A stretch of 64,000 nucleotides of DNA from Verrucomicrobiota bacterium (lineage in GTDB: Bacteria > Verrucomicrobiota > Verrucomicrobiia > Chthoniobacterales > SZAS-18), in contig JANXRG010000035.1 of assembly GCA_025353105.1 (NCBI GenBank), positions 1-64,000 on the forward strand, written 5' to 3'. This document shows positions 1 through 8,446 of this stretch, piece after piece. The stretch's first letter is position 1. Each line of letters starts with the position of its first letter. The notes under the pieces were generated by a model, which was given only the letters and a program-made list of their open reading frames with translations, was not told the origin of the DNA and searched no databases. A program made the translations under genes and the position numbers.

Positions 1-136
1 GCAACGCCTCAACGGATTCCGGGTCAACAAGCCGGTGGAGTTCGGCGGAGACGGCGGTCCGTTGGGCGTCGAGTTCCTTGAGGCGTTTGCGCAGCTCTTC
101 AATCCGCACCGCTGCCGCGGGGTCCTTTGCTTTCAT
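1..136 (-). CDS. Partial coiled-coil protein (N-terminus only)
   Basis: The frame opens with ATG at 136 on the minus strand and stays open to the window edge, so only about 45 residues are visible. They begin MKAKDPAAAVRIEELRKRL and continue as a charged heptad-like helix rich in Glu, Lys, Leu and Arg, ending near a VDPES turn. This looks like an N-terminal coiled coil. The family cannot be named from this fragment. It lies downstream of kelch gene A on the same strand, across about 280 bases of repeat-bearing DNA. Confidence 0.55.
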   Translation of the reverse strand, partial: MKAKDPAAAVRIEELRKRLKELDAQRTAVSAELHRLVDPESVEAL

Positions 137-336
137 TTGAAACGGCTACAGTTGGAGACTGGCTGTCGCAAGCCGAGTTTCGAAATCGTCGCCTTGGACG
201 GGAACTCGGGTTCTCGGCAAGGAAACCCGCGAAGAAATCGCGTTTTGCTGTCCGGCCTGTGGTTATTTGGAGTCGTACGCGAAAGACGTCACGGCTGAAT
301 GAAGGGGGCAGGGCAAGGCGCGAACGCCAGCGGGTC

Positions 337-358
337 AAAGGAACAAGGAGGAGGGGGA
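337..358. repeat. Dispersed purine-rich repeat copy
   Basis: A run of purines of the form aaaggaacaaggaggaggg, the same sequence family as copies at 3161, 4765, 7333, 8290, 10741, 10789, 44800 (inverse) and 47741 (inverse). It lies in the non-coding gap 137-418, which otherwise holds no gene I can support. Confidence 0.5.
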
Positions 359-418
359 TAGGGGACGGCAGCCCCACAGGACGAGTCGAAAGTTGAAAGT
401 CGAAAAACGAGTACTGAA

Positions 419-2068
419 CTACGGACGGACGTAGAGGTAGAGAGTCTTGGGCGGCGTGTAGGAGAATACGTCGGCGTAGTTGCCGCGCTCGGAACTGTAC
501 GGGGCGTTCAGCAGCATTTCGGTCCCGGTCCAGATGGCGCCGGCGAGATCAGTGCGTCCGCCGATGGTGCCGTTCGGCGCAATCGCGCTCCACTTCCCGA
601 CGCCGCCGGCCGCGGCGGGCTCGAAGCGGCCGCCATCGCCGAGACTATTGCCGCCGGGCGTGTTGCGTCCTCCCCAGATGATCATCTCGGTGCCACTCCA
701 GATCGCCGCATGGGTGCCGCGCCGGCCGATCAGCGGCGAGACCGGGATGGCGGTCCATGTGTCGGTGGCGGGGTTGTAGCGGCCGCCATCTGCCACGTAG
801 TCAAAGATGACCGCGGCCACGCCGCCCCACACGATCATTTCGCTTCCCGTCCAGACCAGGCTGAAATCAATGCGCGGCGTGGGTGAGTCGACCGCACCCA
901 TCGCGGTCCAGATGCCGTTGACGGGATCATATCGCGCCCCGACCGCAGCATAAACAAAGCCGGCTCCATAGCCGCCCCACACCAACATTTCGCCGCCGGT
1001 CCAGACGGACTTGTGGCTGGCCCGCGCCGATACGGCTGGATCAACCGGCACGGGCGTCCATGTGTCCGACGCCGGATTGTATCGCCCACCATCGCCAGCG
1101 TAAGTGACATCGTAGCCACCCCACACTATCATCTCGGCCCCGGTCCAAATTGCCGTGTGGGAACTCCGCGCCGTGGGTGCGTTGTTCGTGTCGGTGACAA
1201 GCCACGTGTCCGTAGCGGGGTTGTAGCGTCCGCCGGTATTCGTGTAATTGTAGGTGGTGAAAGGCGTGTAGGTAATGTTGAAACCGCCCCAGATGATCAT
1301 TTGGCTGCCCGACCAAATGGCGGTGTGGCCGAAGCGCGGTGTGATGGCGGGATCGTTGGCGATGCGCCGCCAGGAGTTGGTGGCCAGGTCGAGTCGCAGG
1401 CCGCCCGGATAAACGAGATCGCCATAGCCGCCGCCCCAGATGAGCAACTCGCCACCGGTCCAAACCGTGGTCGAACCGCCGCGCGCTGCGACCAACGATT
1501 TCCACGTGCCACCGCCCACCCCGGGCGTGAAGCGGCCACCATCCTTCAAGGTGGACACCGACGTATTGATGCGCCCGTAACCGCCCCAGACAATCATCTC
1601 GGTCCCCGTCCAAACGCCGGTGTGGGCGTAGCGGCCACTGGGCGCGTCCACGGTGGCGAATGTGGTCCAGATGTTAGCGACGGGATCAAAGCTCGCGCCG
1701 TCGCCAAGCGGAGTGCCCGCCGCGCCCTGACCGCCGAAGACGAGCATGGCCGAGCCGCTCCAAACCGCGGTGGAATAAAAGCGCGGGCTCGGCGCGTTGA
1801 CGTTCGAAAGCGTGGCCCAGGTCTTGGGCCCGGGATTGTAGTTGGCCACGTCGTTGTAGTAAACGCCCCCCAAGCCTCCCCAAATCAGCACCCCCGAACC
1901 CGTCCAGACCATGACGTGCGCATAGCGCGTGGCCAGCGGACTGGCCGACATGGCGGCCCAGGTGTTGGTGGTCGGATTGTAGTGCGCGCCATTGTTGTAA
2001 AAGGAGCTGCCGCTTAGCGCGCCGCCCCAGACGATCATTTCCGTGCCGGTCCAGACGGCGCGGTGCAC
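419..2068 (-). CDS. Kelch-repeat surface protein A, C-terminal part (after in-frame stop)
   Basis: This 549-residue frame begins with the GTG directly after the TAG at 2071-2069 and is in the same frame as the upstream part (2069-3247). It holds kelch motifs 4-14 of the gene, each of the form H-x-A-V-W-T-G-x-E-M-I-V-W-G-G followed by G-G-R-Y-N-P-x-x-x-x-W. It ends in the tail YTPPKTLYLYVRP, shared with paralogs B and C. There is no signal peptide, so if it is translated alone the product would stay in the cytoplasm. I read it as the C-terminal piece of one secreted beta-propeller protein, about 942 residues if read through, disrupted by a nonsense codon. Confidence 0.7.
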   Translation of the reverse strand: MHRAVWTGTEMIVWGGALSGSSFYNNGAHYNPTTNTWAAMSASPLATRYAHVMVWTGSGVLIWGGLGGVYYNDVANYNPGPKTWATLSNVNAPSPRFYSTAVWSGSAMLVFGGQGAAGTPLGDGASFDPVANIWTTFATVDAPSGRYAHTGVWTGTEMIVWGGYGRINTSVSTLKDGGRFTPGVGGGTWKSLVAARGGSTTVWTGGELLIWGGGYGDLVYPGGLRLDLATNSWRRIANDPAITPRFGHTAIWSGSQMIIWGGFNITYTPFTTYNYTNTGGRYNPATDTWLVTDTNNAPTARSSHTAIWTGAEMIVWGGYDVTYAGDGGRYNPASDTWTPVPVDPAVSARASHKSVWTGGEMLVWGGYGAGFVYAAVGARYDPVNGIWTAMGAVDSPTPRIDFSLVWTGSEMIVWGGVAAVIFDYVADGGRYNPATDTWTAIPVSPLIGRRGTHAAIWSGTEMIIWGGRNTPGGNSLGDGGRFEPAAAGGVGKWSAIAPNGTIGGRTDLAGAIWTGTEMLLNAPYSSERGNYADVFSYTPPKTLYLYVRP

Positions 2069-3247
2069 CTAGCGGACCGCCGGGGCGTTGGTGAGCGTGG
2101 TGACGCTTTGAAACTGGGTGAAATTGAAGCGACCGCCCGAATTGAGCGGCGTGCCGCCCGCACCGAGGCCGCCCCAGACGATCATCTCGTTGCTGCCGGT
2201 GACCACAGCGGTGTGGTAGGCGCGCGCGGCCACGTTCCCGTTGGCGGGAATGGTCGTCCACTCGTCGCTGGCCGGATTGTAATAGCCGCCGTCGCTGAAG
2301 GGCGTGGTCGCGTTCGTGCCGCCCCATATCAGCATGATGCCCGCGGCCAGCACGCCGGTGTGTCCCGCGCGCTCGGACGGTGCGTTGATCTTCGAGATGG
2401 GCGTCCAGAGATCGAAGGTCGGATTGTAGCGTGCGCCGTCATTGAGATAGGTGCTGTTGGCATTCACGCCGCCCCAGACGATCATTTCCGTGCCCGTCCA
2501 GACGGCCGTGTGGATGTAGCGATCGCCGGGCGGCGCGTTATGCAACGGGTTGAAGCGCTCGGCCGTCTCGATGCCGGTGAGCCGGACGTAGCCCGCGTTG
2601 AGCAATTCGGTCGCGTTGGGATTGGTCGACATGATGACGCCGCCGCTGGCCACGCCGCTCTGGCCGCTGGCGTTCAGATTGGCGGCGGCCGTGCCGGCGG
2701 CGAGCTGGGCGTTGGTGATCGCGCCGTCGGCGATGTTCGCCGCGCCGACCGCTCCGACCGCGAGCTTGGCGCCGGTGATGGAGCCGTCGGGCACATTGCC
2801 GGCCATGATGGCGTAGCCCACCGCGGCGATGCGTTGATCGGGCGTGAGCAGTTGAAATCCGTGCGAGCCGTCATTGAACCAGACGCGCAGCCGGACGTCG
2901 GGATTGGTGAAGACCGCGACGGGCACAATCGTCATGTTCGGCAGCAGGGCGTTGCCAAGCAGCACGGAGTAGAGGCCGTTGACGACCGGGAGCGAGACTG
3001 AGGCGGTCGGCTGGCTGCCGGCATTGCTGGTGCCGTCGTTGCTCCAGTAGGTCTGGGTGCCGTTGCCGTTGACGAGCGCAAACTTGAACTGGCCGGTGCC
3101 GTTGAAATTGGTGCCGATGACCGCAACGCGGCCCTGGTAGTTGAGGAGCTGGGGGACCTGGGAAAAGGAACAGGGAGCAAAAAGGAAGGAAGAAAGGACG
3201 ACGAGGGCCGCGAGGGCGAGCGTCGCGAAACGTTTGGAGAAGTTCAT
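2069..3247 (-). CDS. Kelch-repeat surface protein A, N-terminal part (ends at in-frame TAG)
   Basis: 392 residues. The signal peptide covers about residues 1-29 (MNFSKRF, hydrophobic core, then CSFS before QVPQ). An N-terminal domain of about 180 residues follows, with the motifs NYQGRV, GLYSVLLGN, LRVWFNDG and LTPDQRIAAVGYA. A short repeat block comes next (DGSITGAKLAVGA, ADGAITNAQLAAG), then kelch motifs 1-3. The frame stops at TAG where intact paralog B has Tyr in the homologous stretch P-A-A-R-Y-V-H-R-A. The frame is unchanged after the stop, so one base substitution explains the break. Part of the signal peptide is encoded by a dispersed purine-rich repeat. It is either a pseudogene or a secreted three-motif truncation. 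Confidence 0.75.
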   Translation of the reverse strand: MNFSKRFATLALAALVVLSSFLFAPCSFSQVPQLLNYQGRVAVIGTNFNGTGQFKFALVNGNGTQTYWSNDGTSNAGSQPTASVSLPVVNGLYSVLLGNALLPNMTIVPVAVFTNPDVRLRVWFNDGSHGFQLLTPDQRIAAVGYAIMAGNVPDGSITGAKLAVGAVGAANIADGAITNAQLAAGTAAANLNASGQSGVASGGVIMSTNPNATELLNAGYVRLTGIETAERFNPLHNAPPGDRYIHTAVWTGTEMIVWGGVNANSTYLNDGARYNPTFDLWTPISKINAPSERAGHTGVLAAGIMLIWGGTNATTPFSDGGYYNPASDEWTTIPANGNVAARAYHTAVVTGSNEMIVWGGLGAGGTPLNSGGRFNFTQFQSVTTLTNAPAVR

Positions 3248-3687
3248 GGGGGCAGGTCGGCGTTAGGCCATTCGCCAGTATGCGGGTTTGCCAGCTCGAC
3301 GCCCAGAATAAACCGTCGCGTCGAGCTCGAGTCGAACGTCGAAAGCCCGCAGGGCGGAGGACAATCTGGAATGCCGAAATGCGAATGCCGAAGTCTGAAC
3401 GTGGAGGCGGGAAATCGGAATCCCGAGGGGTTTCACGCAGCGGCGCGGAAGGGGAAGAGGGAATGCGAGATTGGGGAGTCGACAGTCGACGCCCAGCAGG
3501 GGAGTACAGACGACAGAGGACGGAGAACGCGAAAAGTAGGCAGCGGAATTAACCAACAAGGAATCCAAGAAGAGGAAGTCCTAAGTGGGAGACGGCAGAG
3601 TTAACCGCAAAGAACGCAGAGACCGCAAAGACGCCGGGCAAATGCCGAATGCCGAAGTCCGAACGAGCGGGCAGAATCACTGACTTG
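3248..3687. repeat. Repeat-rich intergenic region
   Basis: 440 bases with no credible gene. It contains several short repeat families seen across the first 11 kb: gtcgaNNgtcgaN motifs (about 3318-3345 and 3478-3490), the 'gaatgccgaagtNNgaacg' family (about 3369-3400 and 3640-3665) and a 'taaccgcaaagaacgcagag' motif at about 3602. Open frames across it have no homology-like features. Confidence 0.5.
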
Positions 3688-4977
3688 CTACTCCGGTACA
3701 TTTGACGGAGTCAAAACCGCCGTGAGGGCTTTGAGAATCGTGGGGGCGGGGTTGGCCTTGCCGACGGGGATGTCGGTGTTCACCATGATGACGACGGCGG
3801 CTTTTTTCTCGGGGAAGTAATAGGCGGCGCAGTTGTAGCCGGGGAGTTCGCCGGTGTGACCGAGCCAGCCGTGATCGGTTCCAATCCCAATGCCATACGC
3901 GCGCGCGGGCGTGTTCGGCGGCATGGTCATCCAGGTCAGACGCTCTTTCTGCATCGCGGGCGAGATGAGCGTGCCAGCGGTGTACGACACGACCCACGTG
4001 TGCCGATCCGCCAGTGTGGAGATGAGCTGGCCGGCGGTGAACGCCCAGCTCGGATTGCGATTGGTCGCGTCGTCGAGTTTGTCGTTGAGGGTTTGCACCG
4101 TGGTGCCGTGTGCAGACGGCGACGGCATGGCCGAGGTTGTGGGCCACGAGGTCTGCATCAACTTCAGCGGCGTGAAGATTTTCTCGGCAAAGAGGTCCTG
4201 GCTTTTCTTGCCGGAAACCTGCTCGAGGATCAGGCCGAGCAGCACGTAGTTGGTGTTGCTATAGTGCCAGCCCTGGCCGGGCGGGAAGTCGGGCGGCTGC
4301 GTCAGGCCCGCGTCGACCAACTCGCGTGGCGTCCACTCGCGCTTGAAGTTTGAAAACGCCTGCGTCACCCACGTGTCGTTCTCGGTGTAGCTGGGCAGCC
4401 CGGCCGTCATGTCGGCGAGCATGCGCAGGGTGATTTTTTCGCCGTTGGGGACCCACGGCGCGTACTTGCTGACGGGATCGTCGAGCCCGAGCTTCTTCTC
4501 GTCGGCAAGGATGAGGAGCGCGGTGGCAGTGAAGGTCTTGGTGATGCTGCCGATGCGGAAGTGATCGTCGACACCCATCGGTCGCTTGGTGGTCACGTCG
4601 GACACGCCGCGCGTCGCGACGTAGCTGCCCTGGCCCGGGATCCAGATGCCCACGATCACGCCGTGCGCCTTGGTGGCCGCGAATGATTTGTCGAGGGCGA
4701 TGTCGATGGCGGCGCGCTGGGCGGGCGGGAAGGGGATGTCCGCCCCCGCAAGAACGGCGGCGGCGAGGAGCAACGAGCAAGGAAGAAGGAGGAAGGGTAT
4801 GTAGCGTCGAGCGTCGAGATTTGAACGAAGCGAAAAGTCCTGAATGGAGACGCGGGGCGCGTCGACATAGCTGGGAGATCGCAGAGGCAGCGATGAGCAA
4901 CGCGGAGGCGGCGTGAAAGCAAATGCGTGGGGTACAATCGAGCGTCGAGAGCCAGCAGGGACAGGGAGGGGACGCAT
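3688..4977 (-). CDS. Serine beta-lactamase-like hydrolase (peptidase S12 family), copy 1
   Basis: 429 residues as drawn. The penicillin-binding/beta-lactamase class C fold is shown by the S-x-x-K box in FRIGSITKTF, the Y-S-N box in GWHYSNTNY and the H-T-G box in WLGHTGELPGY. Family members are exported D-alanyl-peptide or ester hydrolases; the substrate here is unknown. From FPPAQRAAID onward it is nearly identical to copy 2 at 9659-10786. Copy 2 has a clean signal peptide start. Here the stretch before the hydrophobic segment IPFLLLPCSLLLAAAVLAG has been replaced by repeat-derived DNA, and the only ATG is 4977, giving an odd proline- and arginine-rich leader. The start is therefore uncertain. 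Confidence 0.8.
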   Translation of the reverse strand: MRPLPVPAGSRRSIVPHAFAFTPPPRCSSLPLRSPSYVDAPRVSIQDFSLRSNLDARRYIPFLLLPCSLLLAAAVLAGADIPFPPAQRAAIDIALDKSFAATKAHGVIVGIWIPGQGSYVATRGVSDVTTKRPMGVDDHFRIGSITKTFTATALLILADEKKLGLDDPVSKYAPWVPNGEKITLRMLADMTAGLPSYTENDTWVTQAFSNFKREWTPRELVDAGLTQPPDFPPGQGWHYSNTNYVLLGLILEQVSGKKSQDLFAEKIFTPLKLMQTSWPTTSAMPSPSAHGTTVQTLNDKLDDATNRNPSWAFTAGQLISTLADRHTWVVSYTAGTLISPAMQKERLTWMTMPPNTPARAYGIGIGTDHGWLGHTGELPGYNCAAYYFPEKKAAVVIMVNTDIPVGKANPAPTILKALTAVLTPSNVPE

Positions 4978-5540
4978 GGCGGGGAATTTCAGATCTTAGA
5001 TTTTAGATTTGGTAAGGCGAAGGAATTAGCCAAAAAAGGGCGGACATGGAGCAAGATCGGAGCGCTGGAGGCGCGATGGACGGTAGCCGATGATGATAGC
5101 CACCGGATCGAGGGACGAGGCAAATTCAGATTTCGGAATGCGGAAGCGGGAAATCGGAATGCGGATTGGAAAAAGACGATAGTTAACCACAGCCAAGGTC
5201 GATGAATAGACCGAGTCAGCCGTTCAAGCCGCGCACCGGTAGCGGCAACCAAAGCGGGAGCCAAGCGAAGCAAAGGACAGCCAGAGGCACATCACGCGGA
5301 GGGGCGGAGGGAGAAAAGGAACGCCGAATTGCGGAGTCGAACGTCGAAGGCCTGAGAAGGAGGTGATTTAACCGCCAAGAACTCAGAGAATGCAAAGTAC
5401 GGGAGGACGGCGGACAGCAGGAAGAACAGCCAAGGCTCACTCATCGGCGCGAGGCGCCGATCGATGAAGTTTACCGCTTAGGCCTTGCTTGGTGTTCTCC
5501 GTGGTTAACTTCTCCACCTCCAAAATCCGCGATCGGAAAC
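4978..5540. repeat. Repeat-bearing intergenic region left of the integrative element
   Basis: 563 bases without a supportable gene. It carries more copies of the local repeat families: 'ttcggaatgcggaagcgggaa' type at about 5134-5165, 'ttaaccgccaagaactcagag' type at about 5367-5390, gtcgaacgtcgaa at about 5336 and 'ctccgtggttaac' at about 5497. Confidence 0.45.
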
Positions 5541-5568
5541 GAGCGGGTGAAGGGAATCGAACCCTCGT
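5541..5568 (-). other. Attachment site remnant: duplicated 3' end of tRNA-Gly
   Basis: 28 bases identical to 11081-11108, which covers the T-arm and the 3' acceptor strand of the intact tRNA-Gly(CCC). The flanking bases differ on both sides. A 3'-tRNA fragment immediately before a tyrosine integrase gene is the classic footprint left when an integrative element recombines into a tRNA gene. Confidence 0.85.
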
Positions 5569-5666
5569 TACGCTTTCGTCTCTTTGCAAATTCATATTAC
5601 TCTTATTTAGTACTTGTTAGAACGAGCTTGAACGGCGTAGGTTGTTATGCAAAAGTGTTATGCGCC

Positions 5667-6836
5667 ATGGCAAGCATACATCTCCAACCGGGCCGCCCGT
5701 TCTACTTTGCGGCCTACACCCTCCCAAACGGTCAACGGGCTTTCCGGTCCACCAAAACGCGCAATAAGCGCCAAGCGGAGGAAGTGGCGAGGGCATGGGC
5801 AAAGGCGGCTCGGAAGGGCCGCAAAGGCGTCCTCACCCCCGATAGCGCGCGGACCATCATAGCGGAAGGGGTCGCCGATGCCTTTTGCGTGGCGACCGGC
5901 GACCGTATGCCCCAAAACACCGTCCGCGAATGGGCCGCAACATGGCTCAAGATGAAGGCCATCGAAACGGAACCGTCGACGCATGAGCGTTATCAAGGTG
6001 TAGTCGACCGCTTCATCAAGTTTCTTGGCGCCAAAGCCGACAGGGACCTCGTCACCATTCAGCCCGAAGTTATCACCAAACTCCGCGACGAACAGGTTGA
6101 GAAACTGTCGCGAGCGTCGGCCAACCTTGCCGTGAAAGTGCTTCGAGGTCTCTTCGCTACCGCGTTGAAGCGGGGCCTCGTCACGTCGAATCCGGCCCTT
6201 GCCGTGGAGGTCCTCAAACAGCGAGGTGAAAGCAATCGGCGACCATTTACCGTTGCGGAAGTGAAGCGCCTACTGGCCGCGGCGGATATGGAATGGCGCG
6301 GACTAATACTCTTCGGCCTATACACCGGGCAGCGCCTCGGAGACCTGGCTGCGCTCACATGGCAGGCGATAAAGATGGGTGCATCCACACAGGATTCAGA
6401 AATCGCCTTCCAGACACAGAAGACAGGGCGCCGGATGGTGCTTCCCTTGGTCGCGCCTTTGTTCGACTACGTTTCCGAATTACCCGCAAGCGATTCTCCC
6501 GACGCACCTTTGTTCCCTCGCGCGGCATCGGCCGCGTCGACCGCGACATTGAGCAATCAGTTTCGCCAATTGCTGGTCTCCGTAGGAATGGCGGAGAAGC
6601 GGCCTCACAGGTCAACGGGGAAAGGCCGAAATACCACCCGCGAACGTGCAGAGATTTCCTTTCATTGCCTGCGGCACACTGCAACCACATTCTTGAAAGC
6701 GGCAGGTGTGAGCAACTCGATGGCGATGGACATAATCGGCCACGACTCCGAAGCGATTTCGAGAGCTTATACCCACTTCTCTGCCGAGGACGTTCGCCGC
6801 AGCGTAGAAAAACTGCCTGATGTGACTAAGGAATGA
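5667..6836 (+). CDS. Tyrosine recombinase / site-specific integrase
   Basis: 389 residues from ATG 5667. The frame is open further up to 5547, but that extension only translates the tRNA fragment and spacer. An N-terminal arm and SAM-like core-binding region (about 85-180) precede the catalytic domain. The catalytic set appears complete: R223 in TGQRLGDL, K252 in QTQKTGRR, H333-x-x-R336 in FHCLRHTATT, H359 in IIGHD and nucleophile Y368 in AYTHF. It should excise or insert the surrounding element at the tRNA-Gly site. Its stop overlaps the next start in ATGA, so the two genes are translationally coupled. Confidence 0.93.
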   Translation: MASIHLQPGRPFYFAAYTLPNGQRAFRSTKTRNKRQAEEVARAWAKAARKGRKGVLTPDSARTIIAEGVADAFCVATGDRMPQNTVREWAATWLKMKAIETEPSTHERYQGVVDRFIKFLGAKADRDLVTIQPEVITKLRDEQVEKLSRASANLAVKVLRGLFATALKRGLVTSNPALAVEVLKQRGESNRRPFTVAEVKRLLAAADMEWRGLILFGLYTGQRLGDLAALTWQAIKMGASTQDSEIAFQTQKTGRRMVLPLVAPLFDYVSELPASDSPDAPLFPRAASAASTATLSNQFRQLLVSVGMAEKRPHRSTGKGRNTTRERAEISFHCLRHTATTFLKAAGVSNSMAMDIIGHDSEAISRAYTHFSAEDVRRSVEKLPDVTKE

Positions 6837-7228
6837 ATCCGATGAAGAAGAAGTCCCGCGTGAAACGCGCGAAAACGAATCGCGGACGCCCTGCTGGCGG
6901 AGGCTTTTTTCGAAACGCCAAATCAGAAATCGCGCCCGAGACATTCAGGAGAATGGAAATGGGTGAAATCCTGTTCCGCGCGCGATTTGGGCAATTAATC
7001 TCCCAAGAAGCGCTTCATATCTTTGAACTATTTCGTCGTGCCGTGGTGTCTGAAACAGAAGCGACGTTACTCGCCAACCCGTCGGAGATTCGCCGCCGAC
7101 TTGAAGCCATTAACACAAGACCCGCAAATACTAGCGAACGTGAATGGCTGGCGAATGAGAAATTAAGAATCGACACATGCAAAAATCTGAAAAAGACGCT
7201 CGCGGAAGGGAACGGGGTCACACCGTGA
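6833..7228 (+). CDS. Hypothetical protein coupled to integrase
   Basis: 131 residues starting in the ATGA overlap with the integrase stop. The N-terminus is very basic (MNPMKKKSRVKRAKTNRGR). The rest is predicted mostly helical with no recognised domain, and the only cysteine is at about residue 117. A basic tail and coupling to an integrase would fit a DNA-binding accessory or excision-type protein, but no helix-turn-helix is clear, so that role is only a guess. Confidence 0.65.
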   Translation: MNPMKKKSRVKRAKTNRGRPAGGGFFRNAKSEIAPETFRRMEMGEILFRARFGQLISQEALHIFELFRRAVVSETEATLLANPSEIRRRLEAINTRPANTSEREWLANEKLRIDTCKNLKKTLAEGNGVTP

Positions 7229-7296
7229 CATTTGACATTTCTTGAGGCAGACAGAGGTGGAATCGAGCCTTCCGCTTTCGCCGAACAGCGGGCGCG

Positions 7297-7332
7297 CTAC
7301 TCGGGGACGTTCGCGGGGGTGAGGACCGGGCA
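7297..7332 (-). pseudogene. Remnant of S12 hydrolase 3' end (scar 1)
   Basis: On the minus strand the bases ending at the TAG 7299-7297 encode VLTPANVPE followed by stop, identical to the C-terminus of S12 copy 2. The body of the gene is missing: directly upstream (7333-7371) lies the purine-rich repeat that in full copies sits near the signal peptide. This looks like an internal deletion of about 1.1 kb. The rest of the gap 7229-7564 holds only repeats, with no other gene I can support. Confidence 0.6.
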
Positions 7333-7453
7333 GAAAGGAACAGGGAGCAGGGAGCAGGGAGGAAGGAGGAACGATGACGGAGGGCGGTGGGGACTCTGGA
7401 GTGCCGAATGCCGAGGTGCGAACGCCGAAGTGCTAAAGCTGAGTGCGGAATGA
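7333..7453. repeat. Purine-rich repeat plus 'gaatgccgaNgtgcgaa' repeats
   Basis: 7333-7371 is the longest intergenic copy of the gaacagggagcagggaggaa family. About 7398-7440 carries the 'gagtgccgaatgccgagg' and 'gaacgccgaagtgctaaag' variants of the second local repeat family. The region is non-coding. Confidence 0.5.
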
Positions 7454-7564
7454 GGCAGGCTCGAGTGCAACTGGATCAATGTATTTTTCCTTTTATCAGC
7501 CTGTTACAACTGGCATAAGGGCGAAATTGCCACTCCGATTTTTCACCACACAGCGCACGGCGTC

Positions 7565-7765
7565 ATGCGAGTGCGGGAGCGAGGATTGAATTTCGAGGAG
7601 ATGCGCCAAGTTGTGAATTATCACGACAAGAAAACGCAACAGGCCCGCGGAGAACACGGAGGATTCATTTACAAGTACGAGAAATCCGCGGAAGGTGTGA
7701 CTCTCGTGGTCATCGCGGAGTCAAAGAAGAACGAACATTGGCTCATTTCTGGCTGGAGATTCTGA
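7565..7765 (+). CDS. DUF4258-like small protein (possible toxin)
   Basis: 66 residues: RERGLNFEEMRQVV, then beta strands GGFIYKYEKS, GVTLVVIAE and HWLISGWRF. The helix-then-sheet plan and the R-x-R-G-L-x-F-E-E motif resemble DUF4258, a family often seen as the putative toxin beside DUF2283 proteins. The family's conserved His-Ala lies upstream in frame (HHTAHGV), ahead of the first ATG. Either translation begins earlier at a non-ATG codon or the gene is 5'-damaged. The DUF2283-like gene starts 7 bases after its stop, consistent with a two-gene operon. Confidence 0.6.
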   Translation: MRVRERGLNFEEMRQVVNYHDKKTQQARGEHGGFIYKYEKSAEGVTLVVIAESKKNEHWLISGWRF

Positions 7766-7772
7766 ACTAAAC

Positions 7773-8093
7773 GTGGCTACCCAACGCGAAATAATCACCG
7801 TCCGTAGCAAGATGCCTCCAGTCGTGGAAATCGATACGGAAGTGCGGGCGGCGTATGTGCGCTTTAAGCGTACTGCCGTCGTTCGGACGGAGGCGCTTGA
7901 CCGCCCGAATATCGTTGTGACGGTCGATTTCGACCGTGATGACGACGTGGTCGGAATTGAGTTGATCGGAGTGGACGAATTCAGCGTCCACAAACTCCTG
8001 AAGGCCGCGAAAGTAACGGCCGAAAACTCTGACTTGGACCGTGCCAAGTATGTTGGTGCCGGCCGCAGTCACCGAGAGGTTGTCGCCGTATAG
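7773..8093 (+). CDS. DUF2283-like protein (possible antitoxin)
   Basis: 106 residues from GTG 7773. Core features match DUF2283: VRAAYVRFK, then TVDFDRDDDVVGIELIGVDEFS. The usual family member is 60-75 residues, so this one has extensions at both ends. Its position directly after the DUF4258-like gene inside a mobile element supports a toxin-antitoxin-like module. This is inferred from family pairing, not from any functional residue. An ATG at 7812 is an alternative start. Confidence 0.6.
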   Translation: MATQREIITVRSKMPPVVEIDTEVRAAYVRFKRTAVVRTEALDRPNIVVTVDFDRDDDVVGIELIGVDEFSVHKLLKAAKVTAENSDLDRAKYVGAGRSHREVVAV

Positions 8094-8099
8094 GGAGCG

Positions 8100-8440
8100 A
8101 AAGCAGAGGACGGAGAGCGGAATGTCGAAGTGCGAATGCCGAAGTGCGAAGTGCGAAGTGGGAAGTGTGAAGCTGGAAAGCGGAAGTCGGAAATCGGAAA
8201 TCGGATGGGGTCAGGGTCCGTTCCGAGAACAGCGGGAATGCTACTCAGGCACGTTTGACGGAGTCAAAACGGCGGCGAGGGACACGCCGAAAGGAACAAG
8301 GAGCAGGGAGGAAGGAGGAATTGGGAATGCCGAATGCCGAATGCCGAAGTGCGAATGGGGGAGAACAGAGGACGGACAGCGGAATGTCGAAGTGCGAATG
8401 CCGAAGTGCGAACGAGATTTCGAGTGATGGTGAACGAAGA
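8100..8440. repeat. Repeat-filled intergenic region with S12 scar
   Basis: No supportable gene. It holds many copies of the 'gaatgccgaagtgcgaa' family (about 8121-8190 and 8328-8412), a purine-rich repeat (8290-8320) and the second S12 3'-end remnant. The repeats occur on both sides of the scar, which suits recombination between them. Confidence 0.5.
8241..8279 (-). pseudogene. Remnant of S12 hydrolase 3' end (scar 2)
   Basis: On the minus strand the frame ends LAAVLTPSNVPE then TAG at 8243-8241, matching the C-terminus of S12 copy 1 (LTAVLTPSNVPE). Upstream of it on the same strand comes the purine-rich repeat, not the gene body. The arrangement repeats scar 1, and the bases just past the stop also resemble those at scar 1 (gaacagcggg before the stop codon). 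Confidence 0.6.
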
Positions 8441-8446
8441 CCAACG

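Noticed and set aside
1013-2017. 334-codon plus-strand frame opposite kelch A
   Set aside because: Composition is repeat-driven shadow coding (Arg/Gly/Ala-rich) with no recognisable domain; the minus strand encodes the kelch motifs.
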